From CAVRUF01 sp963716005 (GTDB taxonomy: Bacteria; Actinomycetota; Thermoleophilia; Gaiellales; Gaiellaceae), in assembly GCA_963716005.1 (NCBI GenBank), contig OY970285.1, forward strand, positions 2,294,001 through 2,358,000: a DNA stretch of 64,000 bases. The letters are read 5' to 3'. Both the position numbers and the translations under genes were made by a program. Under the pieces are notes generated by a model. It made no database searches, was not told where the DNA came from, and saw only the letters and a program-made list of their open reading frames with translations. The number at the start of each line of letters is the position of its first letter. The first letter of the stretch is position 1. This document shows positions 51,361 through 59,494 of this stretch, piece after piece.

Positions 51361-52274
51361 ATGCTGCTACTGCTACTCGCACTCGCGTCGCTGGCACTCG
51401 CCGTCTTTCTGATCGGCGAGGTCGCGACCTTGCCGACGCGACAGCGGCAGGGTTCGATCCGCCGGGCCGCGACTTACGGACCAAGAAGAAGAGCGTCAAC
51501 CAGATGGTGGCCCAGGCCGGGATCCGCGAGCGCGCGGTCGGCCCCGCGGCCACCGCGATGGCCCGCGTCGTGCTCCGGGTGAGTCCGAAGGCGACGCTCG
51601 ACGGAATCAACGCCAAGCTCCTCGCGGCCGGGCTCGGACGGCGGCTTTCGCCGACCACCTTCCTGGCCGCGAAGGGAATCATCGGGATCGCGGGTCTCTT
51701 CGTGGGCCTCATGCTCGCCGGGGCCGGCGAAGGTGCCGCGAGCAAGAAGTTCATGATCGCCGGGGGACTGGCCCTCATGGGCTTCTTCATCCCGGACACG
51801 GTGGTCACGTTCAAGGCGCGGTCGCGCAACGAGCAGATCCAGGCGGAGCTGCCGGACGCGCTCGACCTGCTCGCCGTGAGCGTCGAGGCCGGAATGGGCT
51901 TCGACGGCGCGATCACGAAGCTGACCGAGCACATGGACGGTCCGCTCGCCGAGGAGTTCGCGCTCACGCTCGGCGAGATGCGGATCGGCGAAAGCCGGCA
52001 GGAGGCGCTGCGCAAGATGTCCGATCGCGTCCGTTCGCCGGAGATGTCCTCGTTCACGAGGGCCGTCATCCAGGCCGACCAGCTCGGAATCTCGCTGGGC
52101 CGGATCCTCAAGCTGCAGGCCGCCGAAGCGCGAAACCGGCGTCAGGCAGCAGCCGAGGAGCGGGCGATGAAGGCGCCGATCAAGATGCTCTTTCCGACGG
52201 TGGTCTTCATCTTCCCGGCCATGTTCATCGTCATTTTGGGCCCCGCGTTTCTCAATCTCTCGAAGCTCTTCTAG
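51361..52274 (+). CDS. tadC: TadC inner-membrane platform protein, frameshifted
   Basis: An about 304-aa T2SSF-domain protein: an N-terminal helix (2-20), then LPDALDLLAVSVEAGMGFDGAI and LGISLGRILKLQAAEARNRRQ, typical TadC segments, with a C-terminal membrane pair. The frame breaks near 51470, where GCGACTTACGG probably lacks a G (GCGGACTTACGG). It follows the TadB fusion by 4 bp. Confidence 0.85.
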
Positions 52275-52322
52275 GAGGAAGACACGGCGCTGACGCGACG
52301 CCGCAACAGAAAGGACAGCAGC

Positions 52323-53549
52323 ATGAAGAGGCACAAGAGCAAGCTGCTGCGGCGCACTCGGGGGGAAACCGGGCAAGTGCTCGTGTTGTTCGCGGTCGCG
52401 CTCGTCGTCCTGTTCGGGATGGCGGGTCTCGTGATCGACATCGGCTACGCGTTCTACGCGAAGCGCTCCATGCAGGCGTCCGCCGACGCGGCGGCGCTGG
52501 CCGGGGCCTCGCAACTCCCGAGCGCGGCGGCGGCGACGTCGGCCGCGATGGCCTACGGGGGCGCAGCCGGGGCGAAGAACGACAACGAGAACGTCCCCGG
52601 TGTGAACACCCTCGTCTCGACGAAGTGCGCGCCCGTCGCGCCCTGCAATCCGATCAACGCGATCACGGTCACCCAGACGTCAAACGTCCCGACCAAGTTC
52701 GCGCGCCTCCTCGGGATCAACAGCTTCAACATCTCGGTCAAGTCGACCGCGTGCTCGCCGTGCGGGGTGCGCCCGCTCGACATCATGCTCGTGCTCGACC
52801 GAACCGGCTCGATGTGTCAGACCTCGAGCGGCGCGAACGACCCAAGCTGTACCGACCTGAACAACGCCAAGCAGGGCCTGCTCGACTTCATCGCGTTCAT
52901 GGATCCGACGATGGACAAGATCGGGCTGACCGTGTTCCCGCCGGCGCAAAGCGTCGGAGCCCGGTGCAACACACCTCAGCAGAGCTACTACGACTCCACT
53001 TCGTCCCCGTATACGGTCGTGCAGCTCTCGCAGGACTTCAAGATCGGGAACGCGCTCAACCAGTCCTCGTCACTCGTCTCGACCGTCAACTGCATCAAGG
53101 GCGCCGGTTCGACGGCGTACGCGACCGCGATCGAGAAGGCTCAGACCGAGCTCGACGCCCGCGGACGTTCGACGGCCCAGGACATCATCGTGTTCTTCTC
53201 CGACGGGGCCGCGAACTACGGGCCCACCTACTACGGCAACTCGTCTCCCTACCGGACGAAGCCGTGCCACCAGGGCGTCACGTCGGCCGCCACGGTGAAG
53301 AGCCGCGGGACGAAGGTGTATTCGATCGGTTACGACCTGAATGCGAGCGGAGGCTCCGCGAACATCTGCCAGTCGTACACCGGCTCGACCGAGACGCCCG
53401 CGATCACCGCCTACTCGGCGATCTCCCAGATCTCGAGCGGCGCCGGGTTCTTCTTCAACCAGCCGGCCGCCGGGGAGCTCCAGACGATCTACACGCAGAT
53501 CGCCGCGGAGATCTCGGGCGCCCGCCTGATCGACAGCTTGGACGACTAA
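52323..53549 (+). CDS. tadG: TadG-like protein with VWA domain
   Basis: A 408-aa protein with a pilin-like N-terminus (GETGQVLVLFAVALVVLF; the +5 Glu is Leu, so cleavage is doubtful), a Tad_N/TadE-type helix and a VWA domain starting IMLVLDRTGSMC with later VFFSDG. The MIDAS first motif has Thr in place of the first Ser. Cys residues are frequent (about 11), suggesting disulphides outside the cell. Last gene of the operon and a likely pilus tip or adhesin. Confidence 0.83.
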   Translation: MKRHKSKLLRRTRGETGQVLVLFAVALVVLFGMAGLVIDIGYAFYAKRSMQASADAAALAGASQLPSAAAATSAAMAYGGAAGAKNDNENVPGVNTLVSTKCAPVAPCNPINAITVTQTSNVPTKFARLLGINSFNISVKSTACSPCGVRPLDIMLVLDRTGSMCQTSSGANDPSCTDLNNAKQGLLDFIAFMDPTMDKIGLTVFPPAQSVGARCNTPQQSYYDSTSSPYTVVQLSQDFKIGNALNQSSSLVSTVNCIKGAGSTAYATAIEKAQTELDARGRSTAQDIIVFFSDGAANYGPTYYGNSSPYRTKPCHQGVTSAATVKSRGTKVYSIGYDLNASGGSANICQSYTGSTETPAITAYSAISQISSGAGFFFNQPAAGELQTIYTQIAAEISGARLIDSLDD

Positions 53550-53565
53550 GCCGAAGGGGTTGCGC

Positions 53566-53610
53566 CGGCTCGGCCGTGGTCACGGGTTCGCCCGGGCCGC
53601 GGCCGAGCCG
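53566..53610 (+). terminator. Strong terminator hairpin after tad operon
   Basis: CGGCTCGGCCG (53566-53576) pairs perfectly with CGGCCGAGCCG (53600-53610), and an inner CGGG-TTCG-CCCG tetraloop hairpin (53583-53594) stacks inside. TTT follows at once. This is the best terminator-like structure in the window, 16 bp past tadG. The next 190 bp to the coiled-coil gene hold nothing else I can support. Confidence 0.7.
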
Positions 53611-53799
53611 TTTGAGGATCCAGGTGTTGACGCGCGTGTGGCTGGGATTCCCGCCGCTCCCACCCCGACGCTATCCAGGAAGTTCGCGCGGGTGGTGCGC
53701 GGAAGCGTGGCGACTTCGTATCGATTCGCCCTATGCAGAGGCCAACGGCCGCGGTGTCCGGCAGGTCAGTGGAGCTGAGAGGAGAGCGCTGCCCGGCGT

Positions 53800-55413
53800 C
53801 TAGATGACGCCGCGGCTCTTGTTGATCGCCGTCTGCACCTGCGCGACGTACTCGGCCAGCTCCGTTTCCTTCTGCTGGAGCCGGCGCTCGAGGTCCTTCA
53901 GCTCGGTGTCCCACACCTCGAGCTTGTCCTCGCGCAGATCCTGGTCGGCTTGCACTGTCGCCTCGCGGGCGTCGAGCACGGCCTCGCGCTCGTCCAGCTC
54001 GCCGACACGGCCGTTCAGGTCTTCCTCGACCTTCATGACGCGCTGCTCGCGCTTCACGACCCGGGTCGCGTCGCGCTCGATCGTCGATTCGGCGCTGTCG
54101 ACGGTCGACTCGCGCTCGGCGAGATCGCGCTCGCGCTCTGCGAGCTTGGCCTCGAGCTCGTCGAGATCGCGGCCCTTCGTGACGTCCTGGGCCGACCGTG
54201 CGGCGGCGGCCTCGGCCCGGTGGACCTCGGCTTCGCGCGCCGTGATGTCGTTCTCCCGGCTGTCCAGCTCGAGGGCGCGCCGGTCCATCTCGACCAGCCG
54301 TGCCACGGCCTCCTGCGCCTCGTCCTCACGTCCCGCGAGGTCGCGCTCGATCCGCTGGCGGTCGGTCTCGAGTTGCTTCTGGGCTGCGATGACCTTGTCG
54401 CGCAGGTCGGTGATCTCCTGCTGGGCGGCCTGCATCGCGGCCTCGCGCTCGGTGAGCGTCGAGCCGCCCTTGTCGAGCGCCGACTCGCGCTTCGTCAGGT
54501 CGCGCTCGCGCGCCTCGAGGCCCTTCGCCTCGTCGGCGAGCTCGCGGGCCCGGGCGGTGACTTCCTTGTTCAGTCGGGCGATATCTTCCTCGCGTGAGGC
54601 AATCGTGCGCTCGTTGGACTGGCGGGCGGCCTCGACCTCGGCCTCACGCTTCGCGAGCGCGGCCGTCTGCGCGGCGACCTTGCGCTCGGCCTCGGCAAGC
54701 TGTGCCGCCTGCTTCGAGAATTTGTCCTCTGCGGACGAGCGCTCGGTGCCGGCGAGCTCGAGCGACCGGAGCTTCTCGTCGACGGCGGAAAGCTCGTCCT
54801 GGAGCTGCTTTTCGCGCGACGCGGTCGCCTCGGTTTGCTTGGCGACGGTGGAGCGCGTTGCGTCGAGCTCTGCGCGCTCCTTTTCGAGTGCTGCGGTCTG
54901 CTTGGCGACCGTCGAGCGGGCGGCGTCGAGCTCTGCGCGCTCCTTTTCCAGCGCCTTCGTCTGGTCGGAGACGCTCGTGCGAGTCCCGTCGAGATCCGAC
55001 CGTTCCTTCTGGAGTGCGGCGAGCTCTGCGTCGAGCGCGCGCTTCTCCTCGGCGATGCGATTCTCGGTCTCTGTCAGCGTGGCCGTGAGCTTGTCGATCT
55101 CGGCCTTGCGCTCGCTCAGCTCGCGCTCGACGTCGAGGCCTTCGTCGACGGTGGCGATCTGATCGGTCAGCGCCGTGCGCAGCTCTTCCTCACGGGCGAG
55201 AGATGCCTGGAGTTCCTTGCGGATCTTGTCGACGTCGGCCGGCTTCGCTTCGCCGGTGCCGTTCGTCAGCTCGGCTGCTGCGGCGGCCTTCTCGGCGCCC
55301 TTGCCGTTCGACGCTGCTTCGAGGTTCGCCCGGCGGCGCTCGAGCTGCGCGCGCAGGCCGGTGCCGAACTCCTGTTCGGCATTCTTATCAGCGGCGATTG
55401 TTTCTTTCGGCAT
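53800..55413 (-). CDS. Long coiled-coil protein, unknown function
   Basis: A 537-aa soluble protein that is almost one continuous alpha-helical coiled coil from about residue 60 to the end, with very frequent Glu, Ala, Arg and Leu in heptads and few aromatic residues. No signal peptide, membrane helix or ATPase motif. Two near-identical 21-residue repeats (KERAELDA(A/T)RSTVAKQT) lie at about 150-195. Filament-like or scaffold proteins (crescentin- or DivIVA-like in looks only) have this build. It converges with the tad operon; a role in polar organisation is speculation. Confidence 0.7.
   Translation of the reverse strand: MPKETIAADKNAEQEFGTGLRAQLERRRANLEAASNGKGAEKAAAAAELTNGTGEAKPADVDKIRKELQASLAREEELRTALTDQIATVDEGLDVERELSERKAEIDKLTATLTETENRIAEEKRALDAELAALQKERSDLDGTRTSVSDQTKALEKERAELDAARSTVAKQTAALEKERAELDATRSTVAKQTEATASREKQLQDELSAVDEKLRSLELAGTERSSAEDKFSKQAAQLAEAERKVAAQTAALAKREAEVEAARQSNERTIASREEDIARLNKEVTARARELADEAKGLEARERDLTKRESALDKGGSTLTEREAAMQAAQQEITDLRDKVIAAQKQLETDRQRIERDLAGREDEAQEAVARLVEMDRRALELDSRENDITAREAEVHRAEAAAARSAQDVTKGRDLDELEAKLAERERDLAERESTVDSAESTIERDATRVVKREQRVMKVEEDLNGRVGELDEREAVLDAREATVQADQDLREDKLEVWDTELKDLERRLQQKETELAEYVAQVQTAINKSRGVI
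54836..54961. repeat. Two near-identical 63-nt tandem repeats
   Basis: Copies 54836-54898 and 54899-54961 differ at few positions and encode 21 residues each, exactly three heptads, so the coiled-coil register is kept. Evidence of recent duplication within the gene. Confidence 0.6.
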
Positions 55414-55487
55414 GCGGCAAGCCGTCCTGTGAGCGGAATCGGCGCAAACGCACCCAGGCCGCATCCCCCAAAGGGTGTTTCGGGGAG

Positions 55488-56168
55488 CTAATTCCCTGAT
55501 TCCAAGCGGGCTTCGCGAGCGGCTCCGAGCGCCGCCCACGCCGCCAGGGTGTCCCCGGAGACCTGCGCCCCGATCTCGGACGGCGCGGTCGCCCAGTGCA
55601 GTTCGGCGACTTTGGTCTCGTCGGGCACCGGTTCGGCTCCCTCGCGGAGTCCCGAGCGGTACACGACGAGCGCCGATCCGGTGTCGTCGTTCACGCAGAT
55701 CGCCACCGGACGGAGGTCGGGCAACTCGTCCTCGCGGAGCCCGATTTCCTCGGCCGCGTCGGCGAGCACGGCCGCGCGGGCCTCCTCGCCGGGCATGACG
55801 CCGCCTGACGCGGACGCGGTCCAGAGCAGTGGATCGCGGCCGATCGACCGTCCTCGGAGCTGGAACAGGAAGATGCCCTCGTCGCGCTCGACGAAGAGCT
55901 GCACCCCGAGCGCGAACCCGAGCCGGTAGGCGAGCGACGGCTCCTGGAAGACGACCATCGCCTCGGCGTAGCGGCCGGCCCGGCGGAGGATGATCCCGTC
56001 CGGCGTGACGCCGTGGCAGAACGCGATCGGCCCGTCGAAGCGCCCCGGCGTGCGGGCCAGCGTCTCGCGCGCGTCGGCGACCGCGCGGGCGACCGCGCCC
56101 TCGAGCGGCAGGCCGAACGGAAACGGGCGAAATCGGGGCTCTTCGTCGAGCAGGACGACTGCGTGCAC
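55488..56168 (-). CDS. Nudix-like hydrolase with degenerate Nudix box
   Basis: A 226-aa protein. The Nudix region GGVMPGEEARAAVLADAAEEIGL (given by position: residues about 121-143) keeps the metal-binding EE-x-G-L end but has Ala in place of the conserved Arg, and Asp for the next Glu. An N-terminal domain of about 90 residues precedes it. It may act on an unusual nucleotide substrate or be weakly active. GTG start; ribosome site unclear. Confidence 0.65.
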   Translation of the reverse strand: MHAVVLLDEEPRFRPFPFGLPLEGAVARAVADARETLARTPGRFDGPIAFCHGVTPDGIILRRAGRYAEAMVVFQEPSLAYRLGFALGVQLFVERDEGIFLFQLRGRSIGRDPLLWTASASGGVMPGEEARAAVLADAAEEIGLREDELPDLRPVAICVNDDTGSALVVYRSGLREGAEPVPDETKVAELHWATAPSEIGAQVSGDTLAAWAALGAAREARLESGN

Positions 56169-56251
56169 GAGGAGAGTTTCGCCGCCGTGCCGGACACGGG
56201 CAACGGAGCGGCAGGCGGAGAGGGACGCCCGCCGCTCCGTCGAGCCCTGGC

Positions 56252-57121
56252 TCAGCCGCCCGTGGTGGCGACGTTCGCCGCTCCGCGCGTGAACGTGGTC
56301 GTGAAGACCCAGTCCGCGGCGGCGCTATTCGTGTCCTTGCCGTCCGGGTTGCGGATCAGCGAGCCGTTCGCCGTGTTCGAGTCGACGACCGTCGCCGCGA
56401 GCGCCGTGCCCTCGACGAGGTTGTACGTCTTCGTCCCGATGAGCGCGTTCGTGATCGCTCCCTCGTACGAGAGCGCATCGAGGAGGGATCCGCTCCCGGA
56501 CGTGTCGATCAGGGCGAGTCCATCGGGAGCTCCGTTCTGCGGATCGATCGCGACGACCTGGTAGCCGCCGGGCGCCAGCGTCCCGGTCAGGGACTCGCGC
56601 CGGTACTCCTCCGAATCGGCCCCATCCACGAAGACCAGGGCGATTCCGGTGAGCGGCACCGCGGTCGTACCGGTGTTCTTGATCTCCACGAATCCCGCAC
56701 CGTCGGCACCGACCTGGTCGTAGTCCACCTCGTTGATCACGAGCTTCACGGCAGGTGGAGGAGGGGGCGCCGACCCCGCGATGCAGCGGAAGAGGACGGT
56801 GTCGTCGCCGGCGAAGTCGAGCTGCACGGTTCCGGCCGCGCCGCTGTCGGTGGTGCAGTCGATACCGCTGAGGTCGCCGAGCTTCGTGATGCCGCCGCCG
56901 GTCCCGGCCGCGTTCCACGAGACCGCCTGCTCGCGTGAGCGGCAGTCGGACGCTGCGGCGACGAGGCGGATCCAGCCGCCGTTCGGGTGCTTGCACGCGG
57001 TGATGACGCCGTCCGCGGCCGCGAGCGTGCTGCCCGTGACGGCGAACGCGCCGGTCGCCACCGCAGCGACCGCGGCCGCCGCGGCGAGCACGGCGAGCAC
57101 GTGTGTCCATCGGATCTTCAT
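56252..57121 (-). CDS. Secreted lamin-tail-domain protein
   Basis: A 289-aa exported protein with signal peptide (1-28). A Cys-containing N-terminal domain (about 40-115, four Cys) precedes a Pro-rich linker and a lamin-tail (LTD) domain (about 125-285) starting LVINEVDYDQVGADGAGFVE. LTDs in bacteria are surface adhesion or nuclease-associated modules. AAGGAG stands before the ATG. A similar LTD is found in the nuclease gene at 59495-62985. Confidence 0.72.
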   Translation of the reverse strand: MKIRWTHVLAVLAAAAAVAAVATGAFAVTGSTLAAADGVITACKHPNGGWIRLVAAASDCRSREQAVSWNAAGTGGGITKLGDLSGIDCTTDSGAAGTVQLDFAGDDTVLFRCIAGSAPPPPPAVKLVINEVDYDQVGADGAGFVEIKNTGTTAVPLTGIALVFVDGADSEEYRRESLTGTLAPGGYQVVAIDPQNGAPDGLALIDTSGSGSLLDALSYEGAITNALIGTKTYNLVEGTALAATVVDSNTANGSLIRNPDGKDTNSAAADWVFTTTFTRGAANVATTGG

Positions 57122-57275
57122 GTGGCTCCTTCCGAGTCGAGTGACCCGACTGGAATAGCCCGCGGCGCGCACCGCTCGGTAGTGGCCGAAACAGACGTGG
57201 CCACGGCGGAACCCGCATGGACCGGACGACGGTGGACGACCCGTGACGAAGCCGCTCCTTTATAGGATCGCTTCC

Positions 57276-58380
57276 GTGCAGGTTCGAGCCGCAGTCCTCG
57301 AGGAATTCGGTGCGCCGCTCGTCGTCCAGGACGTCGAGCTGGCCGACCCCAAGGCCGGGGAGGTCCTCGTCCGGATCGAAGCCTGCGGGGTCTGCCACAC
57401 CGACCTCTACACGGCCTCTGGCGCCGATCCGAGCGGCTACGCGCCGGCGGTGCTCGGCCATGAGGGCGCGGGCGTCGTCGAGGCGGTCGGCCCGGACGTG
57501 ACGCTCGTCGCGCCCGGAGACCACGTCGTCACCCTCTTCGCGCCCGAGTGCGGCAAGTGCGTCCACTGCCTGAGTCCGCGGACGAACCGCTGCACCGCGA
57601 TCCGCGACCAGCAGGGGCTCGGTTATCTCCCCGACGGAACCGCGCGCTTTGGCCGCAACGGCGAGGAGATCCGCCATTTCATGGGCACGTCGACCTTCGC
57701 GGATCACACCGTCATGCCCGAGATCGCGCTCGCCAAGGTGAACCCCGAGGCGCCGCTCGCCGGCTGCGCGCCCTTCGCCTGCGGGCTCTCGACCGGGATC
57801 GGCGCGGCGCTGTACACGGCCCGCGTGGAGCCCGGTTCCACCTGCATGGTCTTCGGCTGCGGACTCGTCGGGCTCGGCGCGGTCATCGGCGCCCGCCTGG
57901 CCGGTGCGGATCGGATCGTCGCGATCGATCTCTCGGAGGAACGGCTCGCGGAGGCCCGGCGCCACGGCGCCACCGACACGCAGGATCGCCGCCGACGACA
58001 CCGTGGACTGGATCCGCGAGGAGACGGGCGGCTTCGGCGCCGACTACACCTTCGAGGCGACCGGCAACGTCCAGGTCATGCGCCAGGCGGTCGAATCCGC
58101 CCGGGAGGCCTGGGGCCTCGCGACCATGATCGGCGTCGCCGGCAAGGGCGAGACGCTCGACATCGTCCCGCGCTTCCTCATCACGGGCCGCCGCGTCACC
58201 GGCTCCTCGTTCGGCGGCGTGAAGGGTCGCAGCCAGGTGCCGGAGCTCGTCGACCGCTGGCTCGCCGGCGAGATCGACGTGGACGCACTCGTCACCGACC
58301 GGATCCGGCTCGACGGCGTGAACGACGCGTTTGCCGCCATGGAGCGCCAGGAAGGGATCCGAACGGTGATCGAGTTTTGA
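57276..58380 (+). CDS. Zinc-dependent MDR alcohol dehydrogenase, formaldehyde-dehydrogenase-like, frameshifted
   Basis: An about 367-aa medium-chain dehydrogenase. ACGVCHTDLY holds the catalytic zinc Cys, GHEGAGVVEAVG its His-Glu, and CGKCVHCLSPRTNRC the four structural-zinc Cys. HFMGTSTFADHTV is typical of class III, thiol-dependent formaldehyde dehydrogenases (glutathione or mycothiol forms). Rossmann loop GCGLVGLGAVIGA follows. The frame breaks near 57985, where one inserted G (CAGGATC for CAGATC) explains it. TAGGAT lies 7 nt before GTG 57276. With the following MBL gene it resembles mscR loci of mycobacteria. Confidence 0.8.
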
Positions 58381-59114
58381 TCCTCGAGCGCACGGAGCAT
58401 CCGAGCTGGCTGTCGAACGCCTACCTCCTCGGCGACGAGCCGGGCGGGCACGGCGTGCTCGTCGACTCGAACGGGATCAACCAGCCGCTGCTCGAGGCGG
58501 TCGAGCGCTACGAGATCACGATCACGGAAGTGCTGATCACGCATTCCCACGCGGATCACGTGGTCACCTGCGCCGACGACGCCGACCGCTTCGGCGTCGA
58601 GGTACTCGCGCATCCGCTCGTCCGCAACGCCGGCGTGCGCGTCGACCAGACGCTCGAGGACGGCGACACGCTCACGGTCGGGAGCATGGAGATCGAGGTG
58701 CTCGCGACGCCGGGCCACTGCCTCGACCACCTCGCGTTCCTCGCGAACGGCAAGCACTGCCTCACCGCGGACTGCCTCTTCAAGGGCACCGTCGGCGGGA
58801 CGATGGGCGGCGGCGAGACCGGCTACACCGACCAGGTGCACTCGATCATGGAGCGCCTGATGAAGCTCCCGCCCGAGACGCAGCTCCATCCGGGCCACAA
58901 GGAGCCGACGACGGTCGCGAAGGAATGGGACACGAACCCGTTCATCCGCGCGTGGCGCGGCGTGGACCCGCAGGGCTCCGAGCCCTGCCGGGTGAAGGGC
59001 GAGGACGCGACGCTCGTCCTCTGGGGCCCGGACTACGACGGCACGAACAAGGCGTGGGTCCGCTTCGGCGACGGCCGCGAGGCGATCGTCGGCGGCTCGC
59101 AGGTCGAGCGCTAG
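58377..59114 (+). CDS. MBL-fold metallo-hydrolase
   Basis: A 245-aa metallo-beta-lactamase-fold protein. THSHADHV gives the HxHxDH zinc motif near residue 57, TPGHCLDHL the next His, TADCLFKGTVGG the bridging Asp, and HPGHKEPTT the last His; a glyoxalase II-like set. It starts at TTG overlapping the preceding TGA (TTGA), so it is coupled to the dehydrogenase and may hydrolyse its thioester product, by analogy with the mycobacterial pair. Confidence 0.83.
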   Translation: MILERTEHPSWLSNAYLLGDEPGGHGVLVDSNGINQPLLEAVERYEITITEVLITHSHADHVVTCADDADRFGVEVLAHPLVRNAGVRVDQTLEDGDTLTVGSMEIEVLATPGHCLDHLAFLANGKHCLTADCLFKGTVGGTMGGGETGYTDQVHSIMERLMKLPPETQLHPGHKEPTTVAKEWDTNPFIRAWRGVDPQGSEPCRVKGEDATLVLWGPDYDGTNKAWVRFGDGREAIVGGSQVER

Positions 59115-59121
59115 CGCTTAC

Positions 59122-59482
59122 CTACCCGGCCTCCGAATCCGTTTGCCAGAGGCTGAAGATATTTCCTTCGGAGTCTTTGCACTCGGTGAACCAGCCCATG
59201 CCCGGCACCGGGGTCTTGTCCTCGGCCGAGCCGCCTAGCTCCGACGACCTTCGCGCGCGCGGCTTCCATGTCGTCGACCTCGAAGTAGTACGACGGGTGG
59301 CCGGTTCCCTTGTCGGAGTTCCACACCGCCACGCCGCTGTTCTCGCCGGTGCGCGCCATGCGGTAGTCGAGCTCGGGCATCTGGGACTCGCCGAACTCCC
59401 AGCCGAAGAGACCGCTCCAGAAGTTCTGCGCGCGGTCGACGTCCTCGGCCGGGAACTCGACATGGACGATGTCGCCTGCCAT
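59122..59482 (-). CDS. VOC/glyoxalase family protein, frameshifted
   Basis: An about 119-aa protein: DIVHVEFPAEDVDRAQNFWSGLFGWEF opens it (residues 4-30), and GMGWFTECKDSEGNIFSLWQ closes it after a frame change near 59235, where GTCGGAGCTA probably should be GTCGAGCTA. Related to proteins that pair with fosfomycin or glyoxal resistance; substrate unknown. ATG start with GGGGGAGAA upstream. Confidence 0.75.
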
Positions 59483-59494
59483 TGGTTCTCCCCC

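Noticed and set aside
49492..52274. Programmed ribosomal frameshifting in tadB and tadC
   Set aside because: No slippery heptamer with downstream structure at the breaks, and the same kind of one-base change occurs in many unrelated genes.
53560..53778. 72-aa plus-strand ORF after tadG
   Set aside because: It runs through the terminator hairpin and has no ribosome site or features.
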